Assembly (NCBI GenBank): GCA_017553575.1
Contig: JAFZKQ010000065.1
Coordinates: 1-38,937, forward strand
Length of the DNA: 38,937 nucleotides
From: Paludibacteraceae bacterium
Lineage (GTDB): Bacteria; Bacteroidota; Bacteroidia; Bacteroidales; Paludibacteraceae
Reading direction: 5' to 3'
Both the position numbers and the translations under genes were made by a program. A model generated the notes under the pieces. That model did no database searches and was not told the DNA's origin. It saw nothing but the letters and a program-made list of their open reading frames with translations. Below are positions 1-7,940 of this stretch, in pieces (position 1 is the first letter of the stretch; every line of letters begins with the position of its first letter).

Positions 1-58
1 GTTGTAAAACTTTTTAAATGTTGCTAGTGGCGCTTTTTTTTTCGATGCTGTGCTTTTG

Positions 59-87
59 AGACCGTATTTTTTTGCGGTCTTTTTTTA
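59..87 (+). terminator. Intrinsic terminator of an upstream gene
   Basis: A six-base-pair stem (AGACCG at 59-64 with CGGTCT at 75-80) is followed by a run of T to 87. It would end transcription of a gene lying left of the window. It overlaps the -33 region of the next promoter. Confidence 0.7.
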
Positions 88-110
88 TTTATGTACATTT
101 GCTAAATGTA
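71..110 (+). promoter_or_regulatory. Bacteroidota-type promoter with palindrome over the -7 box
   Basis: TTTG at 71-74, a 19-base spacer and TACATTTG at 94-101 match the Bacteroidota sigma consensus (TTTG, then TAnnTTTG). The -7 box lies inside a perfect inverted repeat, TACATTT (94-100), GCT, AAATGTA (104-110), which could be an operator. The start codon of the radical SAM gene follows at 128, giving a short leader. Confidence 0.7.
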
Positions 111-127
111 TTGGATGCATTTTTATT

Positions 128-1339
128 ATGGCAGAAAAGAAACTAAACGGAACAGTAATAGTGACTTATCGATGCAACGCTCGTTGCTCGATGTGTAATC
201 GATATAAAGCTCCATCCAAAGCGGAGGAGGAAATCTCAATAGAGACAATCAAAAAACTCCCCAAGATGTATTTTACTAACATCACGGGAGGAGAACCTTT
301 TATTCGTACGGATCTGAAGGATATCGTTAGGGAATTGTATAAACTGAGTGATAGAATTGTCATCTCCACGAATGGCTTTTTTACGGATCGTATACTCGAT
401 CTTTGTAAAGAATTCCCACAGATTGGTATCCGTATCTCTATTGAGGGGTTGGAACAGACCAACAATGAAATTAGAGGCTTGAACGATGGCTACCAACGTG
501 GTTACACCACATTGAGGAAGCTTCGTGAGATGGGTATGAAGGATGTGGGGTTTGGTATGACGGTGCAGGACAAGAACGCACCTGACCTTGTCCCTTTGTA
601 TGAAATATCGAATGAGATGGGAATGGAGTTCGCGACGGCTTCGTTACATAATTCGTTCTATTTCGTTGAGGCGAAGAATATTATTCATGACCGTCCGATG
701 GTGGCAAAGAATTTCGAGGATTTGGTGAACAAGTTGTTGAAGTCTAATTCACCGAAAAAATGGTTTAGGGCTTATTTCAATCATGGCTTGATTAACTATA
801 TCTATGGTCAGAAACGTCTATTGCCGTGTGATATGTCTTTCGATACCTTCTTTATCGATCCTTATGGTGATGTGATGCCTTGTAACGGAACGAAGGACAA
901 AGAGGTGATGGGAAATCTCAATACGCAAACATGGGATGAACTTTGGAATTCGCCAGAAGCGGAAACTGTGAGAAAGAAGGTTCGTTGCTGCAATCGTAAT
1001 TGTTGGATGATCGGTTCTGTTTCGCCTGCGATGCATAAATATATCACGACTCCGTTGTTGTGGGTGGCCAAACATAAGTTGAAATCATTGGTCGGATTGA
1101 AGTATTCTATGTATGAGAATCCGATTTGTTGTGATTATCGGGATGGTAAGGTTACGAAAGAGGATTTGGACAAACTCTCTACGTGTGATTTGAATGCGGT
1201 AATCAGCAATGGTCTTTCTGAAGATTCCAAGGAGGCCTTGAAAGGCAAACGTGGAGAGGATATTGTGAATGCCGACGTTGAGGGGCAAGGTTACGAGGCA
1301 ACGGTGGTGGAGACCAATCGTGATATTGAGATAAAGTAG
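128..1339 (+). CDS. Radical SAM/SPASM domain protein
   Basis: A 403-residue radical SAM enzyme. The CxxxCxxC cluster motif is at Cys16, Cys20 and Cys23, and GGEP, the SAM-binding motif, is at 54-57. A C-terminal SPASM-like region carries further cysteines (LPCDMS, VMPCNG, then CCNRNCW near residues 310-315), which probably bind auxiliary iron-sulfur clusters. The last 35 or so residues are an acidic tail without a recognised domain. The frame is open back to position 50, but that extension is hydrophobic and runs through the promoter, so the ATG at 128 is preferred. The gene is followed after 11 bases by a glycosyltransferase, so the two are probably one operon. The substrate is unknown; modification of a sugar, lipid or peptide in envelope polysaccharide assembly is an inference from context. 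Confidence 0.88.
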   Translation: MAEKKLNGTVIVTYRCNARCSMCNRYKAPSKAEEEISIETIKKLPKMYFTNITGGEPFIRTDLKDIVRELYKLSDRIVISTNGFFTDRILDLCKEFPQIGIRISIEGLEQTNNEIRGLNDGYQRGYTTLRKLREMGMKDVGFGMTVQDKNAPDLVPLYEISNEMGMEFATASLHNSFYFVEAKNIIHDRPMVAKNFEDLVNKLLKSNSPKKWFRAYFNHGLINYIYGQKRLLPCDMSFDTFFIDPYGDVMPCNGTKDKEVMGNLNTQTWDELWNSPEAETVRKKVRCCNRNCWMIGSVSPAMHKYITTPLLWVAKHKLKSLVGLKYSMYENPICCDYRDGKVTKEDLDKLSTCDLNAVISNGLSEDSKEALKGKRGEDIVNADVEGQGYEATVVETNRDIEIK

Positions 1340-1350
1340 AAAAGGATTTT

Positions 1351-2463
1351 ATGGCTGATTGTAAGAGAGTTGTAGTAACAGGTACTCGTGGTATCCCAAA
1401 CATTATGGGGGGAGTGGAAACTCATTGCGAGGAACTTTTCCCTTTAATTGCCCAAAAAGGATATGCGGTTACTATAATTCGTCGTTCCAACTATGTGAAG
1501 GATTCTTTCTCAGAATGGAATGGTGTGCAGTTGGTAAATGTCTCTTCGCCAAAGAAGAAATCTTTTGAGGCGATTGTCCATACTTTTAGGGCTATTAATA
1601 AGGCAAAGAATTTGGGAGCAGATGTCTTGCATCTTCATGCCATTGGTCCTGCGTTGTTAGTCCCTTATGCTAAGTTGAAGGGAATGAAAGTCGTTTTTAC
1701 GCATCATGGCCCGGACTATGATCGGGACAAATGGGGCTTTTTTGCTAAAACGATGTTGAAATTGGGCGAACGGATGGGTTGTATGTTCGCAGACGAGGTT
1801 ATTGTGATTTCAAATGTCATTAGGAGGCTTATTGCGGATAAATACGGTAGGACAAATCGGGTCCATTTGATATACAATGGGGTTCCCGACCCCGATTTTG
1901 TCGATTATCCTGATTATTTTACCGAATTGGGAGTCGAACCGGAAAACTATATCTTGGGTATGTGTCGCTTCGTTCCTGAAAAGAATCTTCATCATTTGGT
2001 GGAGGCGTATTCGTTGTTTAAGGAGAGACATCCCGAGTCTGGAATTCGTTTGGTTTTGGCAGGTGATACGGATTTTGAGGATGATTATTCTCGAAGCTTG
2101 AAGAAACTGGCGAAATCGAAAGGTGTGGTCCTCACGGGATTTATAAAGGGAAGGCGACTCCATTCATTGTTGACGCATGCCAGTTGTTTTGTCCTTCCTT
2201 CCTCGCATGAGGGATTGCCTATTGCATTGTTGGAGGCAATGTCTTACCGACTTCCTGTAGTTGTAAGCGATATACCTGCTAATTTGGAGGTGGAATTGCC
2301 TGAAGAGAATTATTTCCGTTTGGGTGATGTGAATCAGCTCTCTTCTAAGTTGGAATGCTTGCTAGAGGAAAATCCTGCGCTTCGGGTTCAATATGATTTG
2401 GACAAGTATCAATGGAAGCATATAGCAGATCAAGTCTGTGAGGTTTATGCTAGTCTCGGTTAG
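1351..2463 (+). CDS. Glycosyltransferase family 4 protein
   Basis: A 370-residue GT-B retaining glycosyltransferase. The N-terminal domain has the glycine-rich acceptor loop GTRGIPNIMGG (residues about 11-21) and HHGPDYDRDKWG near 117-128. The C-terminal domain carries the nucleotide-sugar signature of GT4 enzymes, an E-x7-E motif within SSHEGLPIALLEAM near residues 284-297. No membrane segment is evident, so it is likely cytoplasmic or peripheral to the inner membrane. It adds a sugar from a nucleotide-sugar donor to a lipid-linked glycan in this family; the exact donor and acceptor cannot be read from sequence. It is co-oriented with and 11 bases after the radical SAM gene and is closed by its own terminator at 2510-2538. 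Confidence 0.9.
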   Translation: MADCKRVVVTGTRGIPNIMGGVETHCEELFPLIAQKGYAVTIIRRSNYVKDSFSEWNGVQLVNVSSPKKKSFEAIVHTFRAINKAKNLGADVLHLHAIGPALLVPYAKLKGMKVVFTHHGPDYDRDKWGFFAKTMLKLGERMGCMFADEVIVISNVIRRLIADKYGRTNRVHLIYNGVPDPDFVDYPDYFTELGVEPENYILGMCRFVPEKNLHHLVEAYSLFKERHPESGIRLVLAGDTDFEDDYSRSLKKLAKSKGVVLTGFIKGRRLHSLLTHASCFVLPSSHEGLPIALLEAMSYRLPVVVSDIPANLEVELPEENYFRLGDVNQLSSKLECLLEENPALRVQYDLDKYQWKHIADQVCEVYASLG

Positions 2464-2509
2464 ATTTTTTAGTTGATAGGTCTGATTTTTTGAATTTCAA
2501 AATATGGGT

Positions 2510-2538
2510 AGCGGAACAAAAGTTCCGCTTTTTTTTTA
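2510..2538 (+). terminator. Intrinsic terminator after the glycosyltransferase
   Basis: Perfect eight-base-pair stem, AGCGGAAC (2510-2517) and GTTCCGCT (2522-2529), with an AAAA loop and a T-tract to 2537. It closes the radical SAM/glycosyltransferase unit. Confidence 0.9.
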
Positions 2539-2544
2539 TCTTTG
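2537..2544 (+). promoter_or_regulatory. -7 box of the gmd promoter
   Basis: TATCTTTG matches TAnnTTTG and lies 23 bases before the gmd start codon. It directly abuts the T-tract of the preceding terminator, so the two signals share sequence. No clear TTTG -33 box was found. Confidence 0.6.
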
Positions 2545-2567
2545 CTTATGATAATAGGCTAAAATAG

Positions 2568-3659
2568 ATGAAAACAGCACTTATAACGGGCGTAACGGGT
2601 CAGGATGGCTCTTTCTTGGCGGAACTTCTCCTTTCCAAGGGGTATGATGTTCATGGCACGATTCGTCGATCGTCAGTCGATTTCCGTGAGCGGATCGCTC
2701 ATTTGGAGGGGCGACCTCATTTCCATTTGCATTATGCGGATATGGGTGATTCGATGAGTCTTTGTCAAGTAGTCAAAAATGTCGTGCCCGATGAAATATA
2801 TAACCTTGCGGCTCAGAGTCATGTCCAGGTGAGTTTCGACTCTCCGGAATTTACGGCAGATGTGGATGCTACGGGCGTACTTCGAGTCTTGGAGGCTGTC
2901 CGCCTTTGCGGATTGGAAAAGTCTTGTCGGATTTACCAAGCCTCTACTTCAGAGTTGTATGGGAAGGTTGAGGAGGTTCCGCAAAATGAGAATACTCCTT
3001 TCCATCCTTATTCTCCCTATGCTGTGGCGAAGTTGTATGGTTTTTGGATTGTCAAAGAATATCGTGAAGCGTATAATATGTTCTGTTGCTCGGGTATCCT
3101 TTTCAACCATGAGAGTGAACGGCGTGGCGAGACGTTTGTCACCCGCAAGATTACCTTGGCGGCAGCTCGTATTGCCCAGGGCAAGCAGGATAAATTATAT
3201 TTGGGCAATCTCTCTTCCTTGCGAGATTGGGGATATGCAAAGGATTATGTGGAGTGTATGTGGAAGATATTGCAGCATGACCAACCGGAGGACTTCGTGA
3301 TTGCAACGGGTGTACAGCACTCTGTCCGCGAATTTTGTTACTTGGCCTTTAAACGGGCGGGGATTGAATTGGAATTCGTGGGTGAAGGTGCTGATGAAAA
3401 GGGCATTGACAAAAATACAGGCAAGATTTTGGTGGAAGTGTCGCCTGATTTCTATCGTCCGACGGATGTCGTGAACCTATGGGGGGACCCGACCAAGGCG
3501 AAAGAGAAGTTAGGTTGGGATCCTACGAAGATGACCTCTTTTGAGGAATTGGTCAATTTGATGGTGGATGCAGATATGGAAAAGGTGGCGGTTGAGCGTG
3601 TCGGTGACCATGTCAGAACCAATTTGGCTGAATATCTTGAAAAGGGAATCGTGAAGTAA
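2568..3659 (+). CDS. gmd: GDP-mannose 4,6-dehydratase
   Basis: 363 residues, the usual length of the family. It converts GDP-D-mannose to GDP-4-keto-6-deoxy-D-mannose, the first committed step to GDP-L-fucose, in the cytoplasm. The short-chain dehydrogenase fold begins with the NADP-binding loop GVTGQDGSF (residues 8-16), followed by the RRSS and DMGDS segments typical of Gmd. The catalytic Tyr-Lys pair is in [11 protein letters not shown] (YxxxK) near residue 150, and the [16 protein letters not shown] segment is the Gmd substrate-binding stretch. It has its own promoter (TATCTTTG) and is followed after 66 bases by the GDP-fucose synthase, which uses its product. The assignment is secure from sequence. 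Confidence 0.97.
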   Translation: MKTALITGVTGQDGSFLAELLLSKGYDVHGTIRRSSVDFRERIAHLEGRPHFHLHYADMGDSMSLCQVVKNVVPDEIYNLAAQSHVQVSFDSPEFTADVDATGVLRVLEAVRLCGLEKSCRIYQASTSELYGKVEEVPQNENTPFHPYSPYAVAKLYGFWIVKEYREAYNMFCCSGILFNHESERRGETFVTRKITLAAARIAQGKQDKLYLGNLSSLRDWGYAKDYVECMWKILQHDQPEDFVIATGVQHSVREFCYLAFKRAGIELEFVGEGADEKGIDKNTGKILVEVSPDFYRPTDVVNLWGDPTKAKEKLGWDPTKMTSFEELVNLMVDADMEKVAVERVGDHVRTNLAEYLEKGIVK

Positions 3660-3725
3660 TGCCTCTTCTTAAAGAGGAAGGTTGACGTTTATAAAACATC
3701 CCTTAATTATTACATAACAGACAAA

Positions 3726-4892
3726 ATGGATAAAACATCAAAGATATATGTGGCAGGCCATCACGGATTGGTGGGTTCTGCTATTTATAACAACCTGAGA
3801 AGTAAAGGCTATACCAATTTGGTGGGGCGTAGCCATAAGGAATTGGATTTGTTGGACGGGGTGGCTGTCAAACGTTTTTTTGATGAGGAAAAGCCTGAAT
3901 ATGTGGTTTTGGCGGCTGCTCATGTCGGTGGAATCATGGCCAATAGTCTCTATCGGGCCGATTTTATTTATCAAAACCTTCAAATCCAGCAGAATGTCAT
4001 TGGTGAGAGTTTTCGTCATGGGGTCAAGAAGTTGCTTTTCTTGGGCAGTACTTGCATATACCCTAAAAATGCTCCGCAACCAATGGGGGAGGATGTTTTG
4101 TTGACGAGCGAGTTGGAGTATACCAACGAACCGTATGCAATTGCCAAAATTGCTGGTTTGAAGATGTGCGAGAGTTTTAATCTCCAATACGGTACGAATT
4201 ATATTGCGGTGATGCCTACGAATCTTTATGGTCCGAACGATAATTTCCATTTGGAGAATAGTCATGTCATGCCGGCAATGATGCGTAAGATATTCTTGTC
4301 TAAGCAGTTGGGTGATGATAATTGGGCCGCAGTCCGTAAGGATTTGGATATTCGTCCTGTTGAGGGTGTCGACGGGTCAGCCTCTTCTTCTGAAATAGAG
4401 GCAGTTTTGTCGAAATATGGAATATCCAAGGAGGGCGTGACCTTGTGGGGAACTGGAAAGCCTTTGCGTGAGTTCTTGTGGAGCGAAGAGATGGCGGATG
4501 CTTGTGTCTATATCATGGAACGTGTTGACTTTAAGGATATAATAGGTATATCGGAGTATAGTAGTGTCCAAAAGGGTGCCTCTGCGTCTGGAAGTTCAGA
4601 TCGTAACAATTCAGTGGGGCGAGGTGGCGCGATCCCTTCTTTGGGAGACATTCGCAATTGCCACATAAACATAGGAACAGGAAAAGAATTGACGATAGCG
4701 GATTTGGCGCAATTGATTGTCAAAGTCGTAGGCTTCAATGGAGTATTGAAATTCGATAGTTCGAAGCCAGATGGAACGATGAGGAAACTGATCGATGTTT
4801 CTAAATTGCACCGTTTGGGGTGGCATCATAAGATAGAGATAGAAGAGGGAGTTCAGCGTCTGTTCGATTGGTATATGGAGAGTTTGAGATAG
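3726..4892 (+). CDS. fcl: GDP-L-fucose synthase
   Basis: 388-residue epimerase/reductase that turns the Gmd product into GDP-L-fucose. The NADP loop GHHGLVGSAI is near residues 11-20, and the catalytic YxxxK is in EPYAIAKIAG. The segment around RKDLDIRPVEGVDG (about 200-215) is an extension I recall in Bacteroides-type enzymes. A second insert, about residues 276-306, is rich in Ser, Gly, Ala and Asn and makes the protein longer than its usual relatives; it lies just before the conserved HINIGTGKE stretch. The reading frame is intact through the insert. A small stem-loop (CCTCTT/AAGAGG, 3662-3677) lies between gmd and this gene but has no T-tract, so the two are probably co-transcribed. Confidence 0.95.
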   Translation: MDKTSKIYVAGHHGLVGSAIYNNLRSKGYTNLVGRSHKELDLLDGVAVKRFFDEEKPEYVVLAAAHVGGIMANSLYRADFIYQNLQIQQNVIGESFRHGVKKLLFLGSTCIYPKNAPQPMGEDVLLTSELEYTNEPYAIAKIAGLKMCESFNLQYGTNYIAVMPTNLYGPNDNFHLENSHVMPAMMRKIFLSKQLGDDNWAAVRKDLDIRPVEGVDGSASSSEIEAVLSKYGISKEGVTLWGTGKPLREFLWSEEMADACVYIMERVDFKDIIGISEYSSVQKGASASGSSDRNNSVGRGGAIPSLGDIRNCHINIGTGKELTIADLAQLIVKVVGFNGVLKFDSSKPDGTMRKLIDVSKLHRLGWHHKIEIEEGVQRLFDWYMESLR

Positions 4893-4922
4893 TTCTTGTT
4901 TTTGACTTTTAGTCTGGTGATT

Positions 4923-5966
4923 ATGGCAAATTTATATCCATTCCTGTTCCAACCCAATCTGCATTCTGTCGTTTGGGGTGGAAATCGACTAAAAACGTGG
5001 AAGGGATTGGGGGCGGATGACGAGCCTATCGGTGAATCGTGGGAGGTCAGTGCGGTGCCTTCCAGTCTCAGTGTGATTAGCAATGGTCGCTTTGCGGGAC
5101 GTGATTTGGCGAGTGTCATCGCAGACAACCCATCGGCGATATTGGGGAAGGCTGTCTCTCAGCATTATGGAGGAAAGTTGCCTTTGTTGGTCAAGTTTAT
5201 CGATGCCGAGCGTGACTTGAGCATTCAGGTGCATCCGGACGATGCAATGGCGCAACGTGAGCATGGAAAGTTCGGAAAGACGGAGATGTGGTATGTGATT
5301 GATGCCAAGCCTAATTCCTATCTCTATTCGGGATTTAAAAAAGCGGTCTCGATGGAAGAGTATAGAAAAAGGGTGGAGGATGGGACGATCGTCGATGTCT
5401 TGGCTCGCTATGAGGTGAAGAAGGGCGATGTCTTTTATATTCCGTCGGGTCGGATTCATGCTATCTGTGGAGGCTGTTTGGTCGCGGAGGTGCAGCAATC
5501 CTCCGATGTCACTTATCGGATTTTTGACTATAACCGCTTGGATGCCAATGGCGAAAAGCGGGAACTTCATACGGACTTGGCGTTGCAAGCCTTGGATTTC
5601 AAGGTGGAGGAGGAGTATCGGACCATCTACCCGAAGCTGGACAATAAGGCGACGTTGGTTGTTGATTCTCCGTTTTTTAGTGTCCGTGTCTTGGACGTGA
5701 CGGAGACGTTCCATCGGGATTTGCTCAAGTACGACAGTTTCATCATCAGCATGTGCATACGAGGAGCTTGTTATATTAAACTTCGTTCTTCTGGCGAAAA
5801 GGTGCTCTTGAAGGAGGGGCATAGTTGTTTGATCCCGGCTCGTGTGGCGGATTACGATATTATCCCGATAGCAGGAAAGGTTCAGGTTTTGGATGCTTTT
5901 ATTGATAATATGGATAGAAGCATGGTGGGGAAGATAAACCGCTTTTTGCAGATTCGAATCGGATAG
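4923..5966 (+). CDS. manA: Mannose-6-phosphate isomerase, class I
   Basis: A 347-residue zinc-dependent cupin-type enzyme interconverting fructose-6-phosphate and mannose-6-phosphate, feeding GDP-mannose supply. The signatures include LSIQVHPDD (metal ligands Gln and His), GKTEMWYVID (ligand Glu) and YIPSGRIHAI (ligand His), followed by the QSSDVTYRIFDYNR segment common to type I isomerases. The frame is open from a TTG at 4896, but the ATG at 4923 gives the normal N-terminus (MANLYPFLFQPNLH) and is chosen here. It lies 30 bases after fcl on the same strand, in one metabolic set with gmd and fcl. A strong terminator follows. The C-terminal third is less conserved. Confidence 0.94.
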   Translation: MANLYPFLFQPNLHSVVWGGNRLKTWKGLGADDEPIGESWEVSAVPSSLSVISNGRFAGRDLASVIADNPSAILGKAVSQHYGGKLPLLVKFIDAERDLSIQVHPDDAMAQREHGKFGKTEMWYVIDAKPNSYLYSGFKKAVSMEEYRKRVEDGTIVDVLARYEVKKGDVFYIPSGRIHAICGGCLVAEVQQSSDVTYRIFDYNRLDANGEKRELHTDLALQALDFKVEEEYRTIYPKLDNKATLVVDSPFFSVRVLDVTETFHRDLLKYDSFIISMCIRGACYIKLRSSGEKVLLKEGHSCLIPARVADYDIIPIAGKVQVLDAFIDNMDRSMVGKINRFLQIRIG

Positions 5967-5992
5967 CTCTCACGGAAAGTAGGGGAGGTAGT

Positions 5993-6019
5993 AGGCACTT
6001 TGTTTAAGTGCCTTTTTTT
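5993..6019 (+). terminator. Intrinsic terminator after manA
   Basis: Perfect eight-base-pair stem, AGGCACTT (5993-6000) and AAGTGCCT (6006-6013), loop TGTTT, then a run of T to 6019. It ends the gmd-fcl-manA unit. Confidence 0.93.
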
Positions 6020-6067
6020 GTTTATAAAAGTTTGACTTATTCCTCTTTCGGTATGAGGGAAAAGTTG

Positions 6068-6075
6068 TATTTTTG
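6068..6075 (+). promoter_or_regulatory. -7 box for the lipid kinase-kdsA-hisS unit
   Basis: TATTTTTG fits TAnnTTTG and lies 29 bases before the start codon at 6105. A TTTC at 6046-6049 is a weak candidate -33 box at about the right distance. Confidence 0.55.
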
Positions 6076-6104
6076 TTTCTTGAATATATTTTTCTAAAAA
6101 GAAG

Positions 6105-7070
6105 ATGTCTCGAATGAGTGGCAATGAAAAATGGACTGTAATCGCCAATCCGAAGGCGGGTAGCCGACGTTTTTTTCAACGGAAAAGTTCGATAGAGAAA
6201 CGTTTGGAGAAAGCTGGTTTGGATGCCGAAATCATTGTCACGGAATATGCGGGTCATGCCACGGTCTTGGTGAAAAGATTGTTGGAGGAGGAGAATGTTC
6301 GTCACTTGATTGTGGCGGGAGGCGATGGCTCCGTCAGTGAGGTGGTCGATGGTATCTTCTCTTCGTCCGTCGATCCCTCTGAAGTCACTTTGGCCATTAT
6401 GCCGGGTGGAACGGGCAACGATTGGGCTCGTTATTGGGGTATTCCTAAGAAGGCACGGAAAAGTATCCCTTTTATCGTGGACGGCTATACGCGGAGGGTC
6501 GATGTGGGACGTTTGTCCTATTTCCATCAAGGCGAGCAGAAGGTGAAGTACTTCATCAATTCGGTGGGGATGGGATTCGATGCGCAGGTGGTTTATTATA
6601 CGGAACTGATTTCCCGCTTCCTGCCAGGTCGTTCTTGGGTCTATTCGTTGGCTGTCTTGATGGGGGCTTTGATGCACTCCTCCAAGCCTCTTCGGTTGGA
6701 ACTGGATGCTACTGGCTGTGTGGTCGATGATGCGGTCTATACGATCTCCATTGCGAACGGTCCTTATACGGGTGGAGGAATCAAACAGACGCCCGATGCA
6801 GTCCCTACGGATGGCTTTTTCGATCTCTTTGTCGTGGTTCGTCCTTCGTTCTTCCTGCTCATCAAATCGTTGTACCGCTTGTTCAAGAAGAGATTGGAGG
6901 GCAACTCCTGCCTGCGTTTTTTCCGTTCTTCTTCTTTGCGGATTGTCTGTAGCAACAAGAACAAGGTGGAGGCTGACGGCATCTTGTTGGAGGGAGCCGA
7001 AGGCCCTTTCGATTTAGAACTGCTTCCGAATGCGCTTCGGATGGTGGTTCCGAAAGATTTTGTTGAATAA
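6105..7070 (+). CDS. Diacylglycerol kinase family lipid kinase (YegS/BmrU type)
   Basis: A 321-residue protein of the DAGK catalytic family. The N-terminal nucleotide-binding domain has VIANPKAGS (about 10-18), the glycine-rich loop VAGGDGSVSEVVDGI (about 69-83) and the PGGTGNDWAR motif near 105-114. The C-terminal beta-sandwich domain includes NSVGMGFDAQV and ANGPYTGGGI. These enzymes phosphorylate diacylglycerol, undecaprenol or related lipids on the inner face of the membrane; the true lipid cannot be told from sequence. An alternative ATG lies four codons in, at 6114. It is followed after 15 bases by kdsA, so both are probably one transcript with hisS behind. Confidence 0.9.
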   Translation: MSRMSGNEKWTVIANPKAGSRRFFQRKSSIEKRLEKAGLDAEIIVTEYAGHATVLVKRLLEEENVRHLIVAGGDGSVSEVVDGIFSSSVDPSEVTLAIMPGGTGNDWARYWGIPKKARKSIPFIVDGYTRRVDVGRLSYFHQGEQKVKYFINSVGMGFDAQVVYYTELISRFLPGRSWVYSLAVLMGALMHSSKPLRLELDATGCVVDDAVYTISIANGPYTGGGIKQTPDAVPTDGFFDLFVVVRPSFFLLIKSLYRLFKKRLEGNSCLRFFRSSSLRIVCSNKNKVEADGILLEGAEGPFDLELLPNALRMVVPKDFVE

Positions 7071-7085
7071 TTATAGAAATAAGAT

Positions 7086-7898
7086 ATGATATCAAATTTA
7101 TTGAAGCATACGGAATCCGGCAATTTCTTTATTTTCGCCGGTCCTTGTGTGATAGAGGGCGAGGATATGGCACTGCGTATAGCGGAGCATATCAAAAACG
7201 TTTCGGATAGGTTGAAAATCCCTTTTGTCTTCAAGGGCTCTTACCGTAAGGCAAACCGTTCGAAGGTAGACTCCTTTACGGGTATCGGAGATGAAAAGGC
7301 CTTGAAGATTTTGGCAAAGGTGCGGGCTGATTTTGAAGTCCCTGTCGTAACGGATATCCACGAGGTGGACGAGGCGGCGATGGCGGCGGAGTATGTGGAC
7401 GTTTTGCAGATCCCTGCTTTCTTGTGTCGTCAGACGGATCTTCTGGTGGCGGCTGCCAAGACGGGTAAGTGCGTGAATATCAAGAAGGGACAGTTCTTGT
7501 CTCCTGAATCGATGAAGTTCGCTGCCCAAAAGGTGATCGACAGTGGCAATGATCAGGTGTTGTTGACGGACAGAGGTACCTTCTTCGGCTATCAGGATTT
7601 GATTGTCGATTACCGTGGTATCCCTACGATGCAAGGCTTGGGCTTCCCAGTGATTTTGGATGTTACCCATTCTTTGCAACAGCCTAATCAGGCTTCGGGC
7701 GTTTCGGGCGGCAATCCGCAGATGATCGAGACGTTGGCACGTGCGGGCGTGGCTGTCGGTGTGGATGGCCTCTTCTTGGAGACGCATCCCGATCCTTCCC
7801 ATGCGAAGTCGGATGGATCCAATATGTTGAGATTGGATATGTTCGAGTCTTTGATGGAGAAACTGGTCCGCATCCGTGCGGTCGTTAATGATTTGTAA
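7086..7898 (+). CDS. kdsA: 3-deoxy-8-phosphooctulonate synthase
   Basis: 270 residues, normal for the family. It condenses arabinose-5-phosphate with phosphoenolpyruvate to KDO-8-phosphate, which is needed for the lipopolysaccharide inner core. Diagnostic segments are IFAGPCVIEGED near residue 16, FKGSYRKANRS (the phosphoenolpyruvate-binding lysine and arginine region), PVVTDIHE, QIPAFLCRQTDL and VILDVTHSLQQPNQ near the C-terminal half. Family knowledge supports a TIM-barrel cytoplasmic enzyme. It starts 15 bases after the lipid kinase, which places two envelope-lipid genes together, and precedes hisS by 42 bases. Confidence 0.97.
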   Translation: MISNLLKHTESGNFFIFAGPCVIEGEDMALRIAEHIKNVSDRLKIPFVFKGSYRKANRSKVDSFTGIGDEKALKILAKVRADFEVPVVTDIHEVDEAAMAAEYVDVLQIPAFLCRQTDLLVAAAKTGKCVNIKKGQFLSPESMKFAAQKVIDSGNDQVLLTDRGTFFGYQDLIVDYRGIPTMQGLGFPVILDVTHSLQQPNQASGVSGGNPQMIETLARAGVAVGVDGLFLETHPDPSHAKSDGSNMLRLDMFESLMEKLVRIRAVVNDL

Positions 7899-7940
7899 TA
7901 GTAATCCTTCAGATATAGCAATTCTTTAGATATAAAAAAG

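Noticed and set aside
50-127. Upstream extension of the radical SAM gene
   Set aside because: It would start inside a terminator and cross the promoter; the ATG at 128 gives the conserved N-terminus.
4989-5822. Minus-strand frame within manA (277 codons)
   Set aside because: Shadow of manA; the plus-strand product has all zinc-ligand motifs.
5949-5962. tRNA-like TTCGAATC word at the end of manA
   Set aside because: It lies in the coding sequence and no acceptor or anticodon stems can be drawn.
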